64,000 nucleotides of DNA, taken from NCBI RefSeq assembly GCF_037042905.1, contig NC_087256.1, positions 29,742,501-29,806,500 on the forward strand. The letters run 5' to 3'. A program made the translations under genes and the position numbers. Positions 22,806-35,800 of the stretch are shown piece by piece. Origin of the DNA: Lytechinus pictus (Eukaryota > Echinodermata > Echinoidea > Temnopleuroida > Toxopneustidae). The first letter of the stretch is position 1. Each line of letters begins with the position of its first letter. The notes under the pieces were generated by a model that was given only the letters and a program-made list of their open reading frames with translations, had not been told where the DNA came from and did no database searches.

Positions 22806-23690
22806 GGTTACTAAATAACAATTTATTTTTATTCTTCACATTTGATGAAAACCATGCAGTAAAGTACATCAAATCCAGCTGCTTAAAAATTAAATCAACG
22901 GAATGGAATCGTTGTTGTACTCCTCGAAGCCTGTGAAATGACCAGGGAATAATTTCTTAGGTTAGAATTCAGCATTCTGCCTGAAAAACTAGCCTCCCTT
23001 AAGGAGCTTTTGGGAGATACTAATTGAAACATCTTAACTGGGCTCTTCTGCAGCTCAACAAGATAATGCTAAATTGCTGATCGCCCTGTCCATCCCAGAA
23101 AGCAACAAACATTGTTTATTATACTGTCATTTATACTTGTAATTCTATCTTAAAATTTTCCCCCAATTTGAACAAAATCATTGTGATGGTGACTAGAAAA
23201 TATTATCAACCATCACAAAGACACACTATAATAGTTCACGCACAATCATAATTGGTTCTAATGGTAATTTATTCAGTTTCTTTGAAATTTAATCCATGAA
23301 ATTTAAAATTCTTGTTTTCAATGACAAACTTGCTAATAAATTTAAATAACTTGTGATAAATTTGTGATTCTACACCTTATCAACATTCATTTTTTGGGGG
23401 AGGTGTTATCACCAAACAAAATTACATTTCATAAATCTCATTAAATGAAATCCCTGTCACAATAAAACAATTACATTTCCTCTTTTATCCTCACATAATT
23501 CTTCCAGATAATTTTTTTCAAATGATTTTCGAAATCCATGGTTGATTGATGAAATTATGTCGAACATAACCTCTGTTCAGCTTCACCATCCCGCCTGAGG
23601 TACGTAGAGTTGACAGTTCATAAACGGTCCTTTGACTAGATATGCTATGCTACGTTCACATTCTTTTACTTTCATTTCAGTTGGGTGCTT

Positions 23691-23867
23691 TTATACCACG
23701 ACCAGAGCTCTTGGATTTTCTGAGAGGGAGAGGGTGAAGAGATTAGAAAGAATTGAAAATGAAATACAGATCATAAATATTTTGAAAAAAAAGAATGAAA
23801 TATGAACAAGTGGAATGCGTCTAGCAATCTTGCCTTCATTATGCAAATCAATGTACCAGTAATGACT
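23691..23867 (-). CDS. Candidate terminal exon of nucleoplasmin-like gene (alternative B)
   Basis: Minus strand, acceptor GATGAGTTGTTTCAG, phase 0: 58 codons to TAA, starting SHYWYIDLHNEGKIARR. Phase fits the exon at 24374-24448, only about 500 bases upstream. The early aromatic cluster (YWY) could supply the Trp of the last helix, but the tail after residue 25 is Phe/Ser/Leu-rich and looks like untranslated sequence read in frame. Alternatives A and B exclude each other, and neither may be right. Confidence 0.2.
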   Translation of the reverse strand, partial: SHYWYIDLHNEGKIARRIPLVHISFFFFKIFMICISFSILSNLFTLSLSENPRALVVV

Positions 23868-23884
23868 CTGAAACAACTCATCAG

Positions 23885-24135
23885 GTGAGTAATTTTTGAC
23901 ATAGGGAGAATTACGCTATGGCGTAATTTCCTTCAGCAAGAAATTTATCCGCATTGTGCTGCACTCAACCCAGGTGAGGTGAATGGGTACCCAGCAGGAT
24001 TATTTCCTTGAATGCACAGAGCGCTGAAAGGCAGCTCGAGCTTAAGCCGGGTAATAATAATAATAAACAATGCGCCCCGGAATAGATTATTTCTAGATAG
24101 ATGGCGCTATATAAATGCCTATTATTATAATTATT
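23885..24135 (+). mobile_element. 5'-truncated SINE with GCGCTATATAAATG tail
   Basis: CAACCCAGGTGAGGTGAATG, GGTACCCAGCAGGATTATTT and CAGCTCGAGCTTAAGCCGGG lead to GGCGCTATATAAATGCC, followed by ATT-type repeats. This is the 3' body and tail of the SINE family seen complete on the minus strand at 44960-45315. The head with the A and B boxes is missing. Confidence 0.7.
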
Positions 24136-24373
24136 ATTTGATTCATATTAATGTACATAAAACAAACAAAAACAACTTTGCCAATCAATTAGTTAATGAG
24201 AACATCATTATTCAGATTAGGAAACCAATATATTGTTATCCTAGATTGCCTTCTCTTACATTTTTCAATTCACAACCTTTTTTATCATTTCCATCTAAGC
24301 CCAAGCATGGAAAGTGGGATTGGCTAAAAAAAAAATCTATAAGAGAAAAAAATAACGAAAAGAGCAAATTTAC

Positions 24374-24448
24374 CTTTGTTTCTGCGAGATGGAACTTTGA
24401 TTTGACAAAATTCTTGAATTTTTCCTCCTTCTTTGGCTTGCTTGGAGA
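24374..24448 (-). CDS. Nucleoplasmin/p62-like exon: C-terminal three-helix domain part
   Basis: 75 bases, phase 0 on both sides, acceptor CTTTTATACAG| and donor AAG|GTAAAT. It encodes SPSKPKKEEKF then KNFVKSKFHLAETK. This matches the second helix of the nucleophosmin C-terminal domain, where the family pattern is LPK-x-E-x-KF-x-N-[YF]-V-K-x-x-F. That domain binds nucleic acid (G-rich DNA and RNA in nucleophosmin). In sea urchin the related protein is the mitotic apparatus protein p62, a chromatin- and spindle-associated phosphoprotein. The third, Trp-containing helix must be on the next exon downstream. Confidence 0.82.
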
Positions 24449-24824
24449 CTGTATAAAAGATAACCAATAAAAATATTCTTATAAAGGTTTGACAAGAGAA
24501 ATAATGAAGAAAAAGAGAATAAGAAAATAAAGACATCTCATATTTTATTCAATGATCATATGAAGTACAATATAATCAATGCACATCGGCTTCTAACTAA
24601 GAGTACTTTCACACCACTTACATGTAGATCAGGGAACATATTTGGTTTGAATTCTAACTACATCAGAAAGCATCTAGGGGCACTTCACCAACATTTTAGT
24701 TGATCAGACAAGTTGTCAGACCTTTCCTTGATTTCTATTGGCTGAGAAGCATTACGATGGTAGCTCTCGAATAAAACAGTTTGTCGGATAAAACATCCAA
24801 CAATTCCTCTCATGAAATGCAACA

Positions 24825-25115
24825 TTTCGTCTAACAACCATTTGGTCCAATAATCACTAGTTTCTCTATGACCATTTCATCTAATAACCAGTTGGTCTCA
24901 TACCAATTTTCTTTTCATTCATTTCACCCAATTAACACTTATCCAACTAGACCAAATGGTTTATGGAATAAATGGCTATTGTACCAACTAGTTATTCGAC
25001 AAAATGGTGAGTGGACGAAATGGCACTTAGACCATGTGGATAGTGGACGAATTGATGATAGACCAAATGATAGTAGACGAGTTGGTAATAAGACGATTTG
25101 GCATTACCACAAAAA
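24825..25115. repeat. Palindromic repeat of 'ACCATTTGGTCC/GGACGAAATGG' phrases
   Basis: The left half repeats CATTTCGTCTAACAACCATT and CATTTCATCTAATAACCAGT. The right half repeats the complements (GTGGACGAAATGGCACTTAG, GTAGACGAGTTGGTAATAAG). This is an inverted, internally repetitive element. A decayed relative lies at 40800-40985. Confidence 0.65.
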
Positions 25116-25854
25116 AACATAGATCATGAGAACTCTTGCAGGGATTTCTCAAAGGTTGCACAATATTTATAGCATGAAAGCAATATATGACACCTTTTTC
25201 ATGTCAAGTAAAGATAAAGATGAATTTTTTGCTAACTGATATGGAAGTCTTGTTGAAGGTCTATTACCATGGAAACTTAATCTTGTACAGCTCAGTGAGA
25301 AAGCAAGGAATATATGGTGTATTTTGAGACCATAAGAACTTCTTGTAATTTACACATATTCAGGGTGAGTGAGTGATCACAAATAAAAAGAGCTGGAATG
25401 GGCTGAAGAGTGTTGCAGAAAGCTGCAATTAAAAGAGTTTCCAATGATTTTTGTACAGAGGAAAGCTAAAATAAGCTAAAATTTAGCTGATAATAAAAAG
25501 AAACAATTTTAAATTAGCTAAATAGATGAACTTTTACACCCCTGCATATTTTCCAGATTTGGCTGGTGTAGACTCTACCATCCTCAGTTCTCCCTTACTA
25601 CCCCAACGAAGACAGCAGCCTTTTGACAACAATTTAATCATCATTGTTCATCAAAAGAACAAAAGGAAATTCAAACTAACAAACAAAAGACCCAGATACA
25701 TATATATGAACAATGTACAGGGTCAACATTAAAACAAAGATAAAAGTAGGCAAACATCTGATACTATAAATATAATCTTATATAATTCCTTGGCATATAT
25801 GGAGTTCTAATGAGAAACTCCTTCTTGGCATTGCTTTTCAAATGAGAAATATAG

Positions 25855-25945
25855 AGACAAGAGAGAACAGAATAGAGGAAGGGAGAGGCAGAGAGAAAAG
25901 AGAAAGAGAGGAAAAATGGGAAGAAAAGATAAAGAAAAAGATATA
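25855..25945 (+). repeat. GA-rich tract
   Basis: Short polypurine run (GAGAGAACAG...GAGGAAAAATGG). The minus frames across it are compositional. Confidence 0.75.
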
Positions 25946-27194
25946 CAGTCAAAGCGAGCAATGAAGAAGACAGGCAGATTGAAGGAATGAACATGAAAGA
26001 AAGAAAATTTGAGAGATGCAAATACAATAGAAATATTGAAACCTATTTCTTATAATAAAGACTGATGCATCAATTGAGAAAAAATCTAAATAATTGAGCT
26101 TTCTAATAGAAACAGGAACTTCCAATATTGCCGCAATATACACAATAAGAGGAAATGAAGGACAAAAGTTTGAGAGCACAGACACAAAACGAACAACTTT
26201 TATGCTTTATTTCTCTGTCCAAAACAAATTAGTAATGCAGAGAAGGACACGGTGAAAAGAGAGCGAACGGGTAACGGTGAAAAGTGGGTTGAAAGAAAAA
26301 CAAGAGTCGGAAGGGAAAGGTGTCTTGGATAAATGATTGGATAGGGGGTTTGTGAGGGAGTTGATACATCTGTAATGGGGCTTTTGTATGAGTGGGAGAT
26401 ACTTGGTGATATATAAACAAACAAGACGTGGAAACTTTCTGATTGTCTTTTTACTTCTTATTTTTGCTCTGAAAGTTTGACTGTTTAAACTCCCAGGTAA
26501 AATGTAAAAGGGCAAAATTGCCAATTCTGGTTTACAGTGTATCTCTTTCCAATTTTACAAAGTGAAGTTTATAAATAGTGGTTGAGTCCTTATCATGTTG
26601 TTCATTCTGTAACCCCCCCCCCACCTCCCTCTCTCTATCCACCAACCCCCTCCTTGACAACAAGTCCTGTTTCGCCGTGAAACACGTCCATTTTAATAAA
26701 AGCAGAAAAACAAAAGTAACATAACTTCAATGTTTTGTGAAACTATGTCAAATAGTAATTAGGTTATGGATTATTATTAGTTTTAATTTAGTGACATTGA
26801 AAAAGTGAGCGGATTCCAATATGTGATACAAATTCAATTACATGTCATTTTTTTCACCAGGAAATTTCAATTGGTTTTACCTCTTCATTGAATACATCAC
26901 AAAGACACAATCTTTCATACTTGCCTCTACAAGAAATATAATCTCAATCATCATGATAAAAAAGACAATTTATCAGAAATTATATAACACATGTCAGGCA
27001 GCTGCTCACATATATAACGCAAAATCATTTTTTATAATAAAAAACATCAATTGATTCTTATTCTTAATGGATTTTTGTCAAACCTTCCATATTTTCATTT
27101 AATTTTTCTGCATAATAAAAAACAAATCACTTGACAATAAGCTTCCTTCATATGATTCATTTAGTCTTTCTTTAAAACTCTTCATCTGCTGATT

Positions 27195-27235
27195 TCTCTC
27201 TCACTCTCTCCTCTCTCTCTCTATCTCTCTCTGTG
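27195..27235 (+). repeat. (CT)n microsatellite
   Basis: CTCTCTCTCTATCTCTCTCT-type run next to the MITE at 27319. Confidence 0.8.
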
Positions 27236-27318
27236 ACTATTCCGTCCATATGTTTTGATTCGTTTGAATATAAAGCCTGGACAGTGTCAGGTTGTTATGA
27301 TTGCCAAGATGTGATTAA

Positions 27319-28071
27319 GGGTGCGTTTATCCGCCACTTTTTTACCCTAGAATCATGATCTGAATCATGATTCAAATCATGATTCTGCAGAATCACGATT
27401 GCGTTTAGTCGAAATTGAATATAATCATGATTAGAATCACAAACATGAAACACAAAAAAAGGGGCGTTTGGAAAGACGTTTCTGCAGAATCACGTACGAA
27501 AATGTTCGAATAAACGATATCGTGATTACAATCATGATTCTATGACGTCATTGTGTCGGGCTACTTTAGGTTTGACTCTTGCCAGTCGCGCTGTGCTGTG
27601 CTCAGTGTATTTATACATAATATGATATGCATGCATTCTGTGTTGTCTTCAACTTCAAGTGAACTAGTAAATGAACTAACTGAACAGACAATGATATCAA
27701 TTGTTGTTGAGTTAACAAGTGTCAATATGAAATTGGATCTATGCTACAATTTACATCCGAACACAATTTTCGATAAACCGACAAGAAGCATAATAAGTAC
27801 ACACATTGTGGTATAATAGACTGAATTCGGAAGGTACAGGATTGATTTTTCGAGAGCCAAAACACGTGCGAAAAAGTTGACCTAACTTCCTCTGTCAAAC
27901 TGCGCACTGTGATGCGCACTGGATCGGTCCGAATCCGAGGAAAAACAGCTTTAAAATGAAGGTCGTCTGAACGCTGATTCTGTGGTATTGTGATTCATGT
28001 TTGTGTTTTGAATCATGATTCAAATCATGATTCAAATCATGATTCTGGCTTGAGGTCGCATAAACGCAGCC
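27319..28071. mobile_element. Harbinger-like MITE with ATCATGATT subterminal repeats
   Basis: The ends GGGTGCGTTTAT and ATAAACGCAGCC are inverted. Both sides are followed by several copies of AATCATGATT (five or more on each side). The element is flanked by TAA on both sides (27316-27318 and 28072-28074), which suits the 3-bp TWA target duplication of PIF/Harbinger transposons. The centre is A+T-rich without a transposase. A relative with similar AATTATGATTC phrases may lie at 41165-41260. Confidence 0.75.
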
Positions 28072-28309
28072 TAAGAGATCTTTTCCTGTAACTTCTTCAT
28101 TATGAATCCTTCCTTTGGACTCCCTAACAAGTTGATTTGTCTGTCGATGTCACTCCATTTTATCCTTTATATTCATCAAGGGACATTAAAGATCTTCTAG
28201 CAATAAGGCCTATGGCCATGGAGGTGGGGGATATGGTCAAGTCTGCATATCATCTACAGATGGGTAAAAACAATCATTTATAAAAATGTCAGAGTCATAA
28301 AATAATGAG

Positions 28310-28440
28310 AGTTACATTTATATAGCACTTTACATTGTAATTATTATTACACTGGTCATAATATCCATCACTGTTCCACACATAAAGTGCACCATCTCCA
28401 CTCCCTGGGGAGTATCCTGTCCAGGCAAATGTTCTTATTA
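28310..28440 (-). mobile_element. SINE 3' fragment
   Basis: Read on the minus strand: ATACTCCCCAGGGAGTGGAG, then a decayed body ending in the TATATAAAT-like tail (28315-28330). Same family as 44960-45315. Confidence 0.6.
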
Positions 28441-29324
28441 CAAAACTATTAAAATCAGAGGTATTAGATTAAATAATAATTAGAAGGAAAAGAATGGCCG
28501 ATAGCACCTAGGTGTTGACATCACTGTTTAAGAAACTATAGCAAACTCTGAAGACTCTAGATCTTTTGTAAATGTATACCTTGCATCAGATATCTAAGAA
28601 ATGTTGATGTTTATTCAAATTAACTTGTTGGGGAGGACTTGGAAAATTGGTCCTCGGCCCTGCTGATAGTCATACAATGCATAGGGCTTCAAAACATGGT
28701 TTGAAGTTCAGGTTTTCTCAAGCATGATATGTGCACACTGTGCAATTTCAGTGAAACTTCCAAGGAAAATGCAAAAATTGTTTTAAGTCTTCTCTCTTGT
28801 CTTTTATTTAACTAAACAACTTCAAATTTTGACAGTATTAAGAATTACTCTCAGAGATTTTTTCAAATTCTATTTTTTGAAGACAAAATTAATATATTTT
28901 GTCTATTTAAAAAGAACCTTCACTGGCAAATGATATGTTTGTTTGGGGGTGGCTGGTCATGTATAACTATAAATTCTTGGAAAGCTCATTACAGCTTTTT
29001 GGAGAACATACATGTACCTAAAAAGTATTGTATTCACCTGAATACACCTGACAATCGACCAAATTGGTAAAAATCGACTAGACCAACCAACACACAACCT
29101 ACTGCCTCAACCCAAGACAACTGCTTCGAGAGAGAATGAACTTAACTCCTTGACTGATAGCTGAGGGAAGAAAACCAAACCAATAATAAATCAATAGGAA
29201 AATGCTTTTGACACTGGGGGAAATTGGTTAATTGCGGCTGACGACAGAGGAAAGGTTGGAGCCCAAGAGCTCCCTCTACCTTTGATGACGAGACGTTGCG
29301 GAGCTGGCATGGTATCAGGGTACC

Positions 29325-29548
29325 TTGACGTTTGCTCCGGCGACAATTGCTCTGCAGTAAATTCAACACACTAATGGAATTACCAACTTTAACCCCCCAT
29401 TCAACACTACACCCTATCCTAAACCTAACCCTACACCTAACATAAAACCCTATTGCAACCCTAACCCCCTAACCCTTTATCTTAGACGAAATAAAGCCCG
29501 AATCAATTTGTCGCCAGAGCAATTGTTGCTGGAGCAAATGTCATGTCA
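29325..29548. mobile_element. MITE 'TGACATTTGCTCC' with telomere-like interior, copy 2
   Basis: The ends TGACGTTTGCTCCGGCGACA and TGTTGCTGGAGCAAATGTCA-type are inverted copies. The interior contains AACCCTAACCCCCTAACCCT and CCTAAACCTAACCCTACACC. Copies at 11647 and 32021 share this interior, so the telomere-like repeats are part of the element. Confidence 0.85.
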
Positions 29549-30114
29549 CTGGTATCAGTCCCAAACATGGGTTTCTGTGAAAGGTAGTTAGACCTCTCTG
29601 GGAGTTTGCTTTGCTGTATTAATAGGAACACATAGATCAGATATTTGCCTGATACAACATCAAAATAACTTTTGGCATCAAAGCTCTTCTGTTGGTTTGG
29701 ATATTCTCATATATCAAGGTATCTGAGATAACAACGAAAAGGAAATACGTTCCATCACCCCTGGTGATGATTCTTATAATGAAATGTTTTACTTTTTAGT
29801 TCTCTTTATGTTATCAATTATGTGTTTTATGAAAGTAAATAATAATGCAGAGCCCTGTGGAAGACCAGTGATTTTTATGAATATTCAAATTGTACACATT
29901 GCATAATTTGACATGTTTTTGTATACCGGTAAAGCTGAACAGGCTACTCTGGATAAAGATTTGCAATAAATAAATAAAAAAATTAATGTTGCCTTTGTCT
30001 AAAAGAAATGATTGTGACCAATCATAAGATCTCAAATACAGAAAGCCAGTAATGCCATCATCTATATATAGGATGCATGTATGAGACACACCTTTAATTT
30101 TATTAGAAGACCTG

Positions 30115-30384
30115 TGCCCCGTCTTACAAAGAGATACGATTGATCCAATCAATTATAACTCTATGGAAATCCATCAGTGTCTTAATTTTTTTACAGGAAA
30201 TTTGCAAAATGTCCTTTGTAAACAAAGGAGAACACACCAAATTGTCAAGTAATCAATGAAATTATGGAAATACATTCATATGAAGATAAATTTCTGAGCA
30301 AACTTGCATTTCATATGTTGACTTTGCTGGCTTTCCATAGTTGCGATTGATCGGATCAATCACAACTCTTTGTAAGACGGGCCC
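30115..30384. mobile_element. MITE 'GGCCCCGTCTTACAAAGAG', copy 3
   Basis: CCCCGTCTTACAAAGAG at the left, CTCTTTGTAAGACGGGCC at the right, with ATTGATCCAATCAAT and ATTGATCGGATCAATC inside. Confidence 0.9.
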
Positions 30385-30573
30385 AAGAAGACCTGATCAC
30401 TTGAAATTAACACAGGCTTCATGGAAAAGTGTCCCATTTTCCCTGAAGCCCAGGATTATTTCTGGGAATAATGAGACCACTTTGACACTTCATGGCATGT
30501 AATTAAAATGAGTACATTCATATCTGCCTTCGGGGGGTGGGGGGTAAAGGTACACCATATCAACTCTTTGATC

Positions 30574-30989
30574 TTAAGGCCACCGCACACCTCACGACTG
30601 TTCGCGATCCGATTTTGGAACAAATCGCATTTTGCTCATTTTCTGAAAATGTGAATGGAACATATCATTTTATTTGAGGCTAAAATTAATTGAAAGAATA
30701 CTTATATAACCATTTTGAAAGGTTGCAAGCCTTTATTTTGGAGTAAAGGCCAAATTAGTTTCAAATCGTAGCCAATCATATGACTGCTATGACGTCATTA
30801 CAACTAGATATTAAATTTGCTTTTATTCTAACAAGGATGATAGCATATTCACAGAACATAGGTATTCGTATGATGATTGAGAACATTACACAGTAAGATA
30901 TTCCATGTCTCAATATTAGCATCAAATTCTACTACGTTTTATTCCAAAATTGGGTCGCAGACCAATCGTAAGGTGTGCTGTTGCCTTTA
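30574..30989. mobile_element. MITE with TTAAGGCCACCGCACACCT ends
   Basis: The left end TTAAGGCCACCGCACACCT and right end AGGTGTGCTGTTGCCTTTAG are inverted, and the following GATCCGATTTTGGAACAAAT and ATTCCAAAATTGGGTC also pair. No coding frame. Confidence 0.78.
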
Positions 30990-32020
30990 GATTCAAGGAT
31001 CTACAAACAATACACATTTTCAAAATTGTGAAATTGTGTGACTGAACCAAACTTAACTAGGCAAGAATACATGTATTACTGGAATGCATGCAAGACTGGC
31101 CAAAGTGAGAATTCACCAACTGTTACCAAATTTATGGTTCAAATTAATTTCTTTAAAAAAATAAAATCACATCAATTTTTTGCTTTTAGGGGAAAATGCT
31201 TGGAAATTCTATGACCTGTTGTCTGCCTAATCTAAATTCTTCATAAGATGCTAGACCTTCTTTAAAGCCATAATCATTTTCTTGATAGGATAAGAGCTTC
31301 ACACTATGAATTCAGTTGGACACATCTAGTCCATATCCCAAACCCTGTGGTCAACACCTCTGCAGTTGACTTTAAGAACATATAAAGTGTGTCAAAAAGC
31401 CTATCCCTGCCCCCAGGCCGCAATGCTGGCCAAGCCAATCCATGTACCTCGTTGGCTTGTAGAACATAATGGACTTGTCAGAATGATGTTGGTAGGAAAT
31501 AAGAAGGAAATGTTTGGTATCTATGGCATCAAGGGGTCTCCATCACGTCATATAATCACAGAGATATGAAGGGTCTGATATCGGGGCCATGCTCTATTTA
31601 TAACATCCTGCAACGAGGAATGAACTCTCACTACCCCTCCTTCTTCCCCCCACATCACCCCATTCTCTCCCCCACCATAACAAGAGCATAGTCTGGTGGG
31701 GGGGGGGGGTGCACCCTCCAGCTGAGGCAGAGGAGTTCCGACACTGGCAAGCAAAACAAAATTTGTACCCTTCTGCTTTCATCAGCTGAGTTTGCAAACT
31801 TTAGTTCCACCTCCCCAAGATGTGCATCCCCATACCACTTTAGTTCCACCTCCACTGCTCACACCATCCTATGCCCTTGCATAATGTTCTATTTCACCCC
31901 CCCCCCCCCCGTTTCTCCCTCTTATCTTCTCTATTCATTCTGCTTGGCCACCGCCCCCACCCACCTCCCCCCCCCAAAAAAAACCCCCTATTTCTCTTCC
32001 TGGTTTGTTTCATTCGGATC

Positions 32021-32186
32021 CATGACATTTTCTCCAGCAACTATTGCTCCGCTCTAAATTCCACACACTAATCGAATGACCAACTTCAAAACTGGGTTTA
32101 ACATTATACCCTACCCTAAACCGAACATAAAAGCCTGTTGCAACCCTAAGCCCGGAGCAATAGTCGCAGGAGCAAATGTCATGTCA
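32021..32186. mobile_element. MITE 'TGACATTTGCTCC', copy 3
   Basis: ATGACATTTTCTCCAGCAAC at the left mirrors GTCGCAGGAGCAAATGTCAT at the right. The interior has CCCTACCCTAAACC and GCAACCCTAAGCC. Confidence 0.82.
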
Positions 32187-32199
32187 ATGTTCTATTCAT

Positions 32200-32560
32200 T
32201 TTCCTTCCTCCATCCCCCTTTTCTCACGATTCATTTAACTGTTTTCTCTCACTCTGACCCCCCCCCCATCCCTAGCAATATTTCCCTTTTCCTATCAAAT
32301 TCATTTCATTAACTCCCCCTTCCTTTTTTTCTCTGTCCCCTCCCACTCCAAATGTTTTGCTTTATCCCTCAACACCCTCTCTCCCCTCTTCCTACCAAGT
32401 TTGTCTATCCCTCTTTCCTAAACCTTCCTACTCTATTCCTGTCCATTTTGCCTATACCATCCCTCCCTCCCCGTCCCCCCCCCCCTCCTCTCCATATCAT
32501 TAGATTCCCTAGTCACCCTCCCACATCATCTGTTTCACACCCTCCCTCTTGGCTCGATGG
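32200..32560 (+). repeat. Pyrimidine-rich (C/T) tract
   Basis: Mostly C and T on the plus strand. Ser/Pro/Leu-rich frames at 32076-32615 are compositional. Confidence 0.8.
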
Positions 32561-32889
32561 TTCCCGTTCACTTCTCCAAACCCTTTATTTTTATCAAGGG
32601 TATCGAACTCCATAAGTCACATACACCCTCTTTCCTCTCAATTTTCTTCTAGGATGAGGGATGACATTAGGAAGTTCAAATGGCCATCGGGATTACATTA
32701 GAACCGGGTCAAGCAACTGCAAGTGGGCTAATATGGACAGAGTCACTTGACCAGCCAAGAAAGATCCCTAACAACATTCTTGTAGTGTACTCAAAACCCA
32801 AACCACATCTATCTGATCATTCATTTGGGAGCTTCTGTATTGCAGCAAAATCTAGACATTTTCTGTGCTGTTTGTTGTTGTTATTTTGA

Positions 32890-35800
32890 ATAGGTAGACT
32901 AGTCCGTTTTTTACTATTGTTGCCTTGTTAATTTACTTTCCTTTTTTTCAAAAAAAAAACAGAATAATTTCTTTGTTGAATCTATATCAGTTAGAAAAAG
33001 TAAGGAAAGAGAGGAAAGAAAAGTTCTTAGGAAAATCATGCAAGACCACCTCTCCTGCCCTGTATAGCACATTATCCTGACAAGCCTGCTCGAGGTTCAT
33101 TTTGAGGGCGTCTCAGGAGTACAAAAACCAACTTATAAACTTATTATTCAAAAAAAGGGTTGTGTTTACATTATCCAAATCCACCAGTGCTTCTCAGGGA
33201 CCCAGTTGAATATTCCTCACTCCCATGAGCCTATTTCAATGATCACTCATTAAATGGGGGGCATGATGAGATATCTAAGACATGTCTAGCAGGTAAACTT
33301 GCATAAGTCAACTTTCTATAGGTAGAAAATTTGCTTACATAGTTGACCCAATGTTTTTGACTTATTATTCAAAACATGTGTGATATACCTCTTCAATTAT
33401 CCAACTCAAAGAGATATCTGTGGCTCCTATTCATTTGATTTGACTTAATAGGCAGAGCAACCTGTGTAATCACGTAGGAAAGGTTGAAATAACTGGGGAA
33501 AGGAGCAGGCAAAAAAATATTTGAATTATTTTATTTTCAGGGGGTACATTTCTCAACTTACTGCCTCAATCTGCAACATTGGATAAGCTTTAATATTACG
33601 ATGAATGGATGTTTCCAGGGCTCCTTTTTCTTCTTCCAGGGCTCTTTTGAGCATTCCGGGAGATAAATCAACCCCCCCTTCACCCCACCCAGTTCTTTCT
33701 CAGAAGAGAAGAAATTGCAAAAATAAGGGGGGAACTCATTGCCCTTTCGTTTTTTGCAAGCCAATTCCTTAGAGTCATGATACAGTATCCACAATTGCCG
33801 ACGACATATAATGTCATTACAACGTCAATGTAATGAAATGACTTCAATTGTTGCCTCTCTACACCATCGCCAATATCCCTTTGTAAACTACCATTGTGCT
33901 ACATCATCGCGCATGGTGCAAGATAATCTTACAGAAAACATGAAAATGTGATCAAAACTGGACCCATTCATGATTTCCACGTTGCCGTCCGGCCCATTGA
34001 TAACGTCAGCTGATACCCATCTAAAGGAACTGCTCACACCCCTTATATGCCCCCCTGTGCCTGCTACCACCCCGTTAGGTGCTTTCCCTTTGTAAACTAA
34101 GGTAGCGCAACGCACCCGCTATGTGTCAGTAAGATATGTCAATTAGCCACTTTGCAACACTTCCAGTGAACCTTTGACGAAATAAATTAAACTTTTCTGA
34201 ACTGCTAAATCTTGCAAATTGTTGTACCCGTCAAGCAATGATGTATCAGCCCGAATAAAACTTTATTATTAGAGGCAAAATGCATCCTCCCAATTTATCC
34301 TCTTATATTGAATACCCCCCCCCCTGCATCTTTAAAATATTGAATGAATTTGAAATATGTGATGACATTGCTTAATAGTATTATGTTGATGATCATTGAC
34401 TTAGGTTCTCTAAATTTTAAGAAAAATTAAACACTGTAGCAATGGTGAATTGGTTCATTGCTCAGTAATCACTATGGTAAGGCAACTTTTACTGACCCAA
34501 TTTGCCTAACTCTTTAACTTCGACATAAAATACAATATCAATGTACTCTTCTCCAGACTTATCTGAAAATCTGCCTAACACTACAAAATGGGGTTTAAAA
34601 GTTAGAACATTTAATTCATCACAGGCATTATTTGATATTATCAATAAGATACTCCCAAGATGCCATGTCTGCTACTATATTACTAAATTTTGGGAACATT
34701 AAAGGGATGAATCAGCATTGGAGACAGTTTAAACAAAAGAAAAGAGAGGGACACTGTAAATATTTATAACAACAAACTTTCCAGATGAATTTAAATACCG
34801 GTGGCGTTTAACAAGACCTCAGATTTACTAAAATTGTAGTACTTAACTGTATCAAGATGAAAATGTGGATCATCATATTTCATTAATCCTGCACTCGACC
34901 AGAAGAAAGTTCCAATTATCTAATTCAAGACACCCCCCCCCCACAAAAAATAATAAATGGGGAATTTACAATGTATCTATCACTTTTGCCATGGTACTAG
35001 CTATTCAACTAATCATCTACATAAATCGAAGAATGTATGTATATTGGTAATTTCTAATCAAATTGTAGAATTAAATTCCTGTACCAATCTGAAAAGTCAC
35101 AGACAGGTTCCCCTCAATTCTTGATAAGAACATGTTGTTTACACTGCAGCACCCCGGGTACCATAATAAGCACCAACACGGTTACTATTCCGATTGTATA
35201 TTTTTTCTCATCTTTGTGAATTTTCTATGATCAATTACAGCAGTTTGTGGGCCCTATTGTACTGTATTTGGCGCATTTATTCCTGAACATAATTGTAAAA
35301 TTCCTAAGCTCAAAGTTATAGCTTACAAGTGTAACGTTCCTTTGTCACCTGTGTATTCTATAGTGCATATCCCATATTGTAAGAGTAATCCTCTATTATG
35401 ACCCTCCCAAGTCCGACATTCCATACACCTTGTAAACTTCATACACCCCCCCCATGAAACATATACTTCAAACAGGGATAAATAAATGCTGCAAAAACCC
35501 TACATTCCCAGATCTGCAGAGAAAAGGGAGTACAAATCTAGAAAGGGATTAATGAGCGATTTGCAGAGCTGGCGACAAATTACACTCTGTAAGAACAACA
35601 ATCAAAGACATGCGAAAATGTGCGCAAATGGAAGGCACACCTGCCGAATTATTGATGTAATTTTCACGCTTGGATCAGGAAATATGCCGATGAGAAGATA
35701 ACACTTCTATCTACGTATTTGTCTTTGTTCCCAGCTGACAGAAGAACGCATACCAACCATACAGTTTTACAGATCAAGATGCATACGTTTGTTATTCCAT

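Noticed and set aside
24301..24336. Terminal exon right after the 24374 donor (acceptor TTTTTTTTTTAG)
   Set aside because: The intron would be only about 50 bases, and the encoded peptide (PIPLSMLGLRWK) does not fit the expected helix.
31366..31569. 67-codon plus frame with balanced composition
   Set aside because: No domain, no splice pair, and it lies inside the large intron on the opposite strand. It cannot be supported.
33888..34115. 75-codon minus frame with GTGGHIRG-like phrase
   Set aside because: No family match; a direct repeat (TAGTTTACAAAGGG) flanks it, so it is probably repeat-derived.
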